From Dethiosulfovibrio sp. (GTDB lineage Bacteria; Synergistota; Synergistia; Synergistales; Dethiosulfovibrionaceae), in assembly GCA_028709985.1 (NCBI GenBank), contig JAQUTB010000104.1, positions 1 through 6,421 on the forward strand: a DNA stretch of 6,421 nucleotides. Reading direction: 5' to 3'. The translations under genes were made by a program, and so were the position numbers. How positions within the stretch are numbered: position 1 is the stretch's first letter; each line of letters begins with the position of its first letter. Positions 6,159-6,421 of this stretch are shown here, piece after piece. Under the pieces are notes generated by a model, which saw only the letters and a program-made list of their open reading frames with translations, was not told where the DNA came from and did not search any database.

Positions 6159-6421
6159 CTTTTGCCCTCGAAGGGCGGCATTGTGGCGTGGCCTCCTGAG
6201 CTTATGCCCTGCCTTTTGAACACCGCTCCCACAGTTTTTGCCAGTATCCTCAGGTCCAGCTCTATGGACCAGTTGTCCACGTACCATACGTCCAGGGCGA
6301 ATTTGTCCTCCCAGGAGAGGGCGTTTCTGCCGTTGACCTGGGCCCAGCCGGTTATCCCCGGCCGAACTTGGTGTCGTCTGGCCTGGTCTGGGCTGTAGAG
6401 GGGCAGATATTCCATCAGGAG
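6155..6421 (-). CDS. Polyprenyl-phosphate sugar-1-phosphate transferase (PglC/bacterial sugar transferase family), C-terminal part
   Basis: This is the last 88 codons of a bacterial sugar transferase; the frame is open to the window edge and the start lies outside. The visible part holds the family's best conserved C-terminal block: [17 protein letters not shown], then [31 protein letters not shown] and LDLRILAKT. Leu-Leu-Met at the edge matches the sequence that normally follows the GPRP motif. The Met at 6415 is therefore internal and not a start. These monotopic membrane enzymes move a sugar-1-phosphate from a UDP-sugar to undecaprenyl phosphate, starting lipid-linked glycan assembly. I cannot tell whether this is a short PglC-type enzyme or the C-terminal domain of a long WbaP/WcaJ type. 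Its TGA overlaps the acyltransferase ATG by 4 bases, which argues that the two enzymes act on the same sugar, as PglD and PglC do. Confidence 0.9.
   Translation of the reverse strand, partial: LLMEYLPLYSPDQARRHQVRPGITGWAQVNGRNALSWEDKFALDVWYVDNWSIELDLRILAKTVGAVFKRQGISSGGHATMPPFEGKR
6165..6169 (-). promoter_or_regulatory. Ribosome binding site of the PglD/NeuD-like gene
   Basis: GAGGG on the - strand lies 6 bases before the ATG at 6158, inside the end of the sugar transferase gene. It picks this ATG over the longer open frame. Confidence 0.75.

Noticed and set aside
6159..6287. A 43-codon N-terminal extension of the acyltransferase
   Set aside because: It overlies the conserved end of the sugar transferase gene. 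The ATG at 6158 has a good ribosome binding site and starts directly at the nucleotide-binding GAGGHGK region.

Overview
The window is a dense stretch of surface-polysaccharide (or protein-glycan) biosynthesis genes: seven coding regions, almost no intergenic DNA, and no RNA genes, insertion sequences or CRISPR arrays that I can see. Two head-to-head gene blocks run in from the edges and meet at about 3420. The + strand block (1-3427) holds the 3' part of a GT-B-type transferase, then a HisH-like glutaminase, a HisF-like ammonia-channel protein and an N-acetyl-sugar amidotransferase. The - strand block (6421 down to 3417) holds the 3' end of a polyprenyl-phosphate sugar-1-phosphate transferase, a PglD/NeuD-type acyltransferase and two GT4 glycosyltransferases.

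The HisH/HisF/amidotransferase trio is the recognisable WbpG-HisH2-HisF2 (PseA/LegX-like) cassette. It turns an N-acetyl group on a sugar into an acetamidino group, using ammonia released from glutamine. It is not a histidine operon: the HisF-like protein has lost the cyclase catalytic Asp at position 11 (Leu here), while the residues that gate the ammonia channel are kept. The right-hand block looks like a PglC/PglD-type priming module. The acyltransferase would finish a nucleotide-linked amino sugar, the sugar transferase would load it onto undecaprenyl phosphate, and the GT4 enzymes would extend it. The amidino sugar and the primed sugar may belong to one glycan, but the nucleotide-sugar genes that would show this lie outside the window.

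Base composition is mosaic. By hand count, lines sampled in the left block run at about 50-55% GC. The amidotransferase gene drops abruptly to about 32% over 2881-3240, GC is about 43% over 3241-3900 and about 30% over 3901-4500, then jumps to about 62% over 4561-4800 and stays high in the sampled right-hand lines. The right-hand jump falls in the last codons of a GT4 gene whose C-terminus appears shortened. This suggests the central segment was exchanged or inserted by recombination, as is common in glycan loci.

The organism is a bacterium with Shine-Dalgarno-led, tightly coupled genes and moderate GC. The proteins have a general look of anaerobic Firmicutes or Synergistota, but that is an impression only. 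No promoter or terminator is visible; both blocks are presumably transcribed from promoters beyond the window edges. No stretch over 300 bases lacks a gene.
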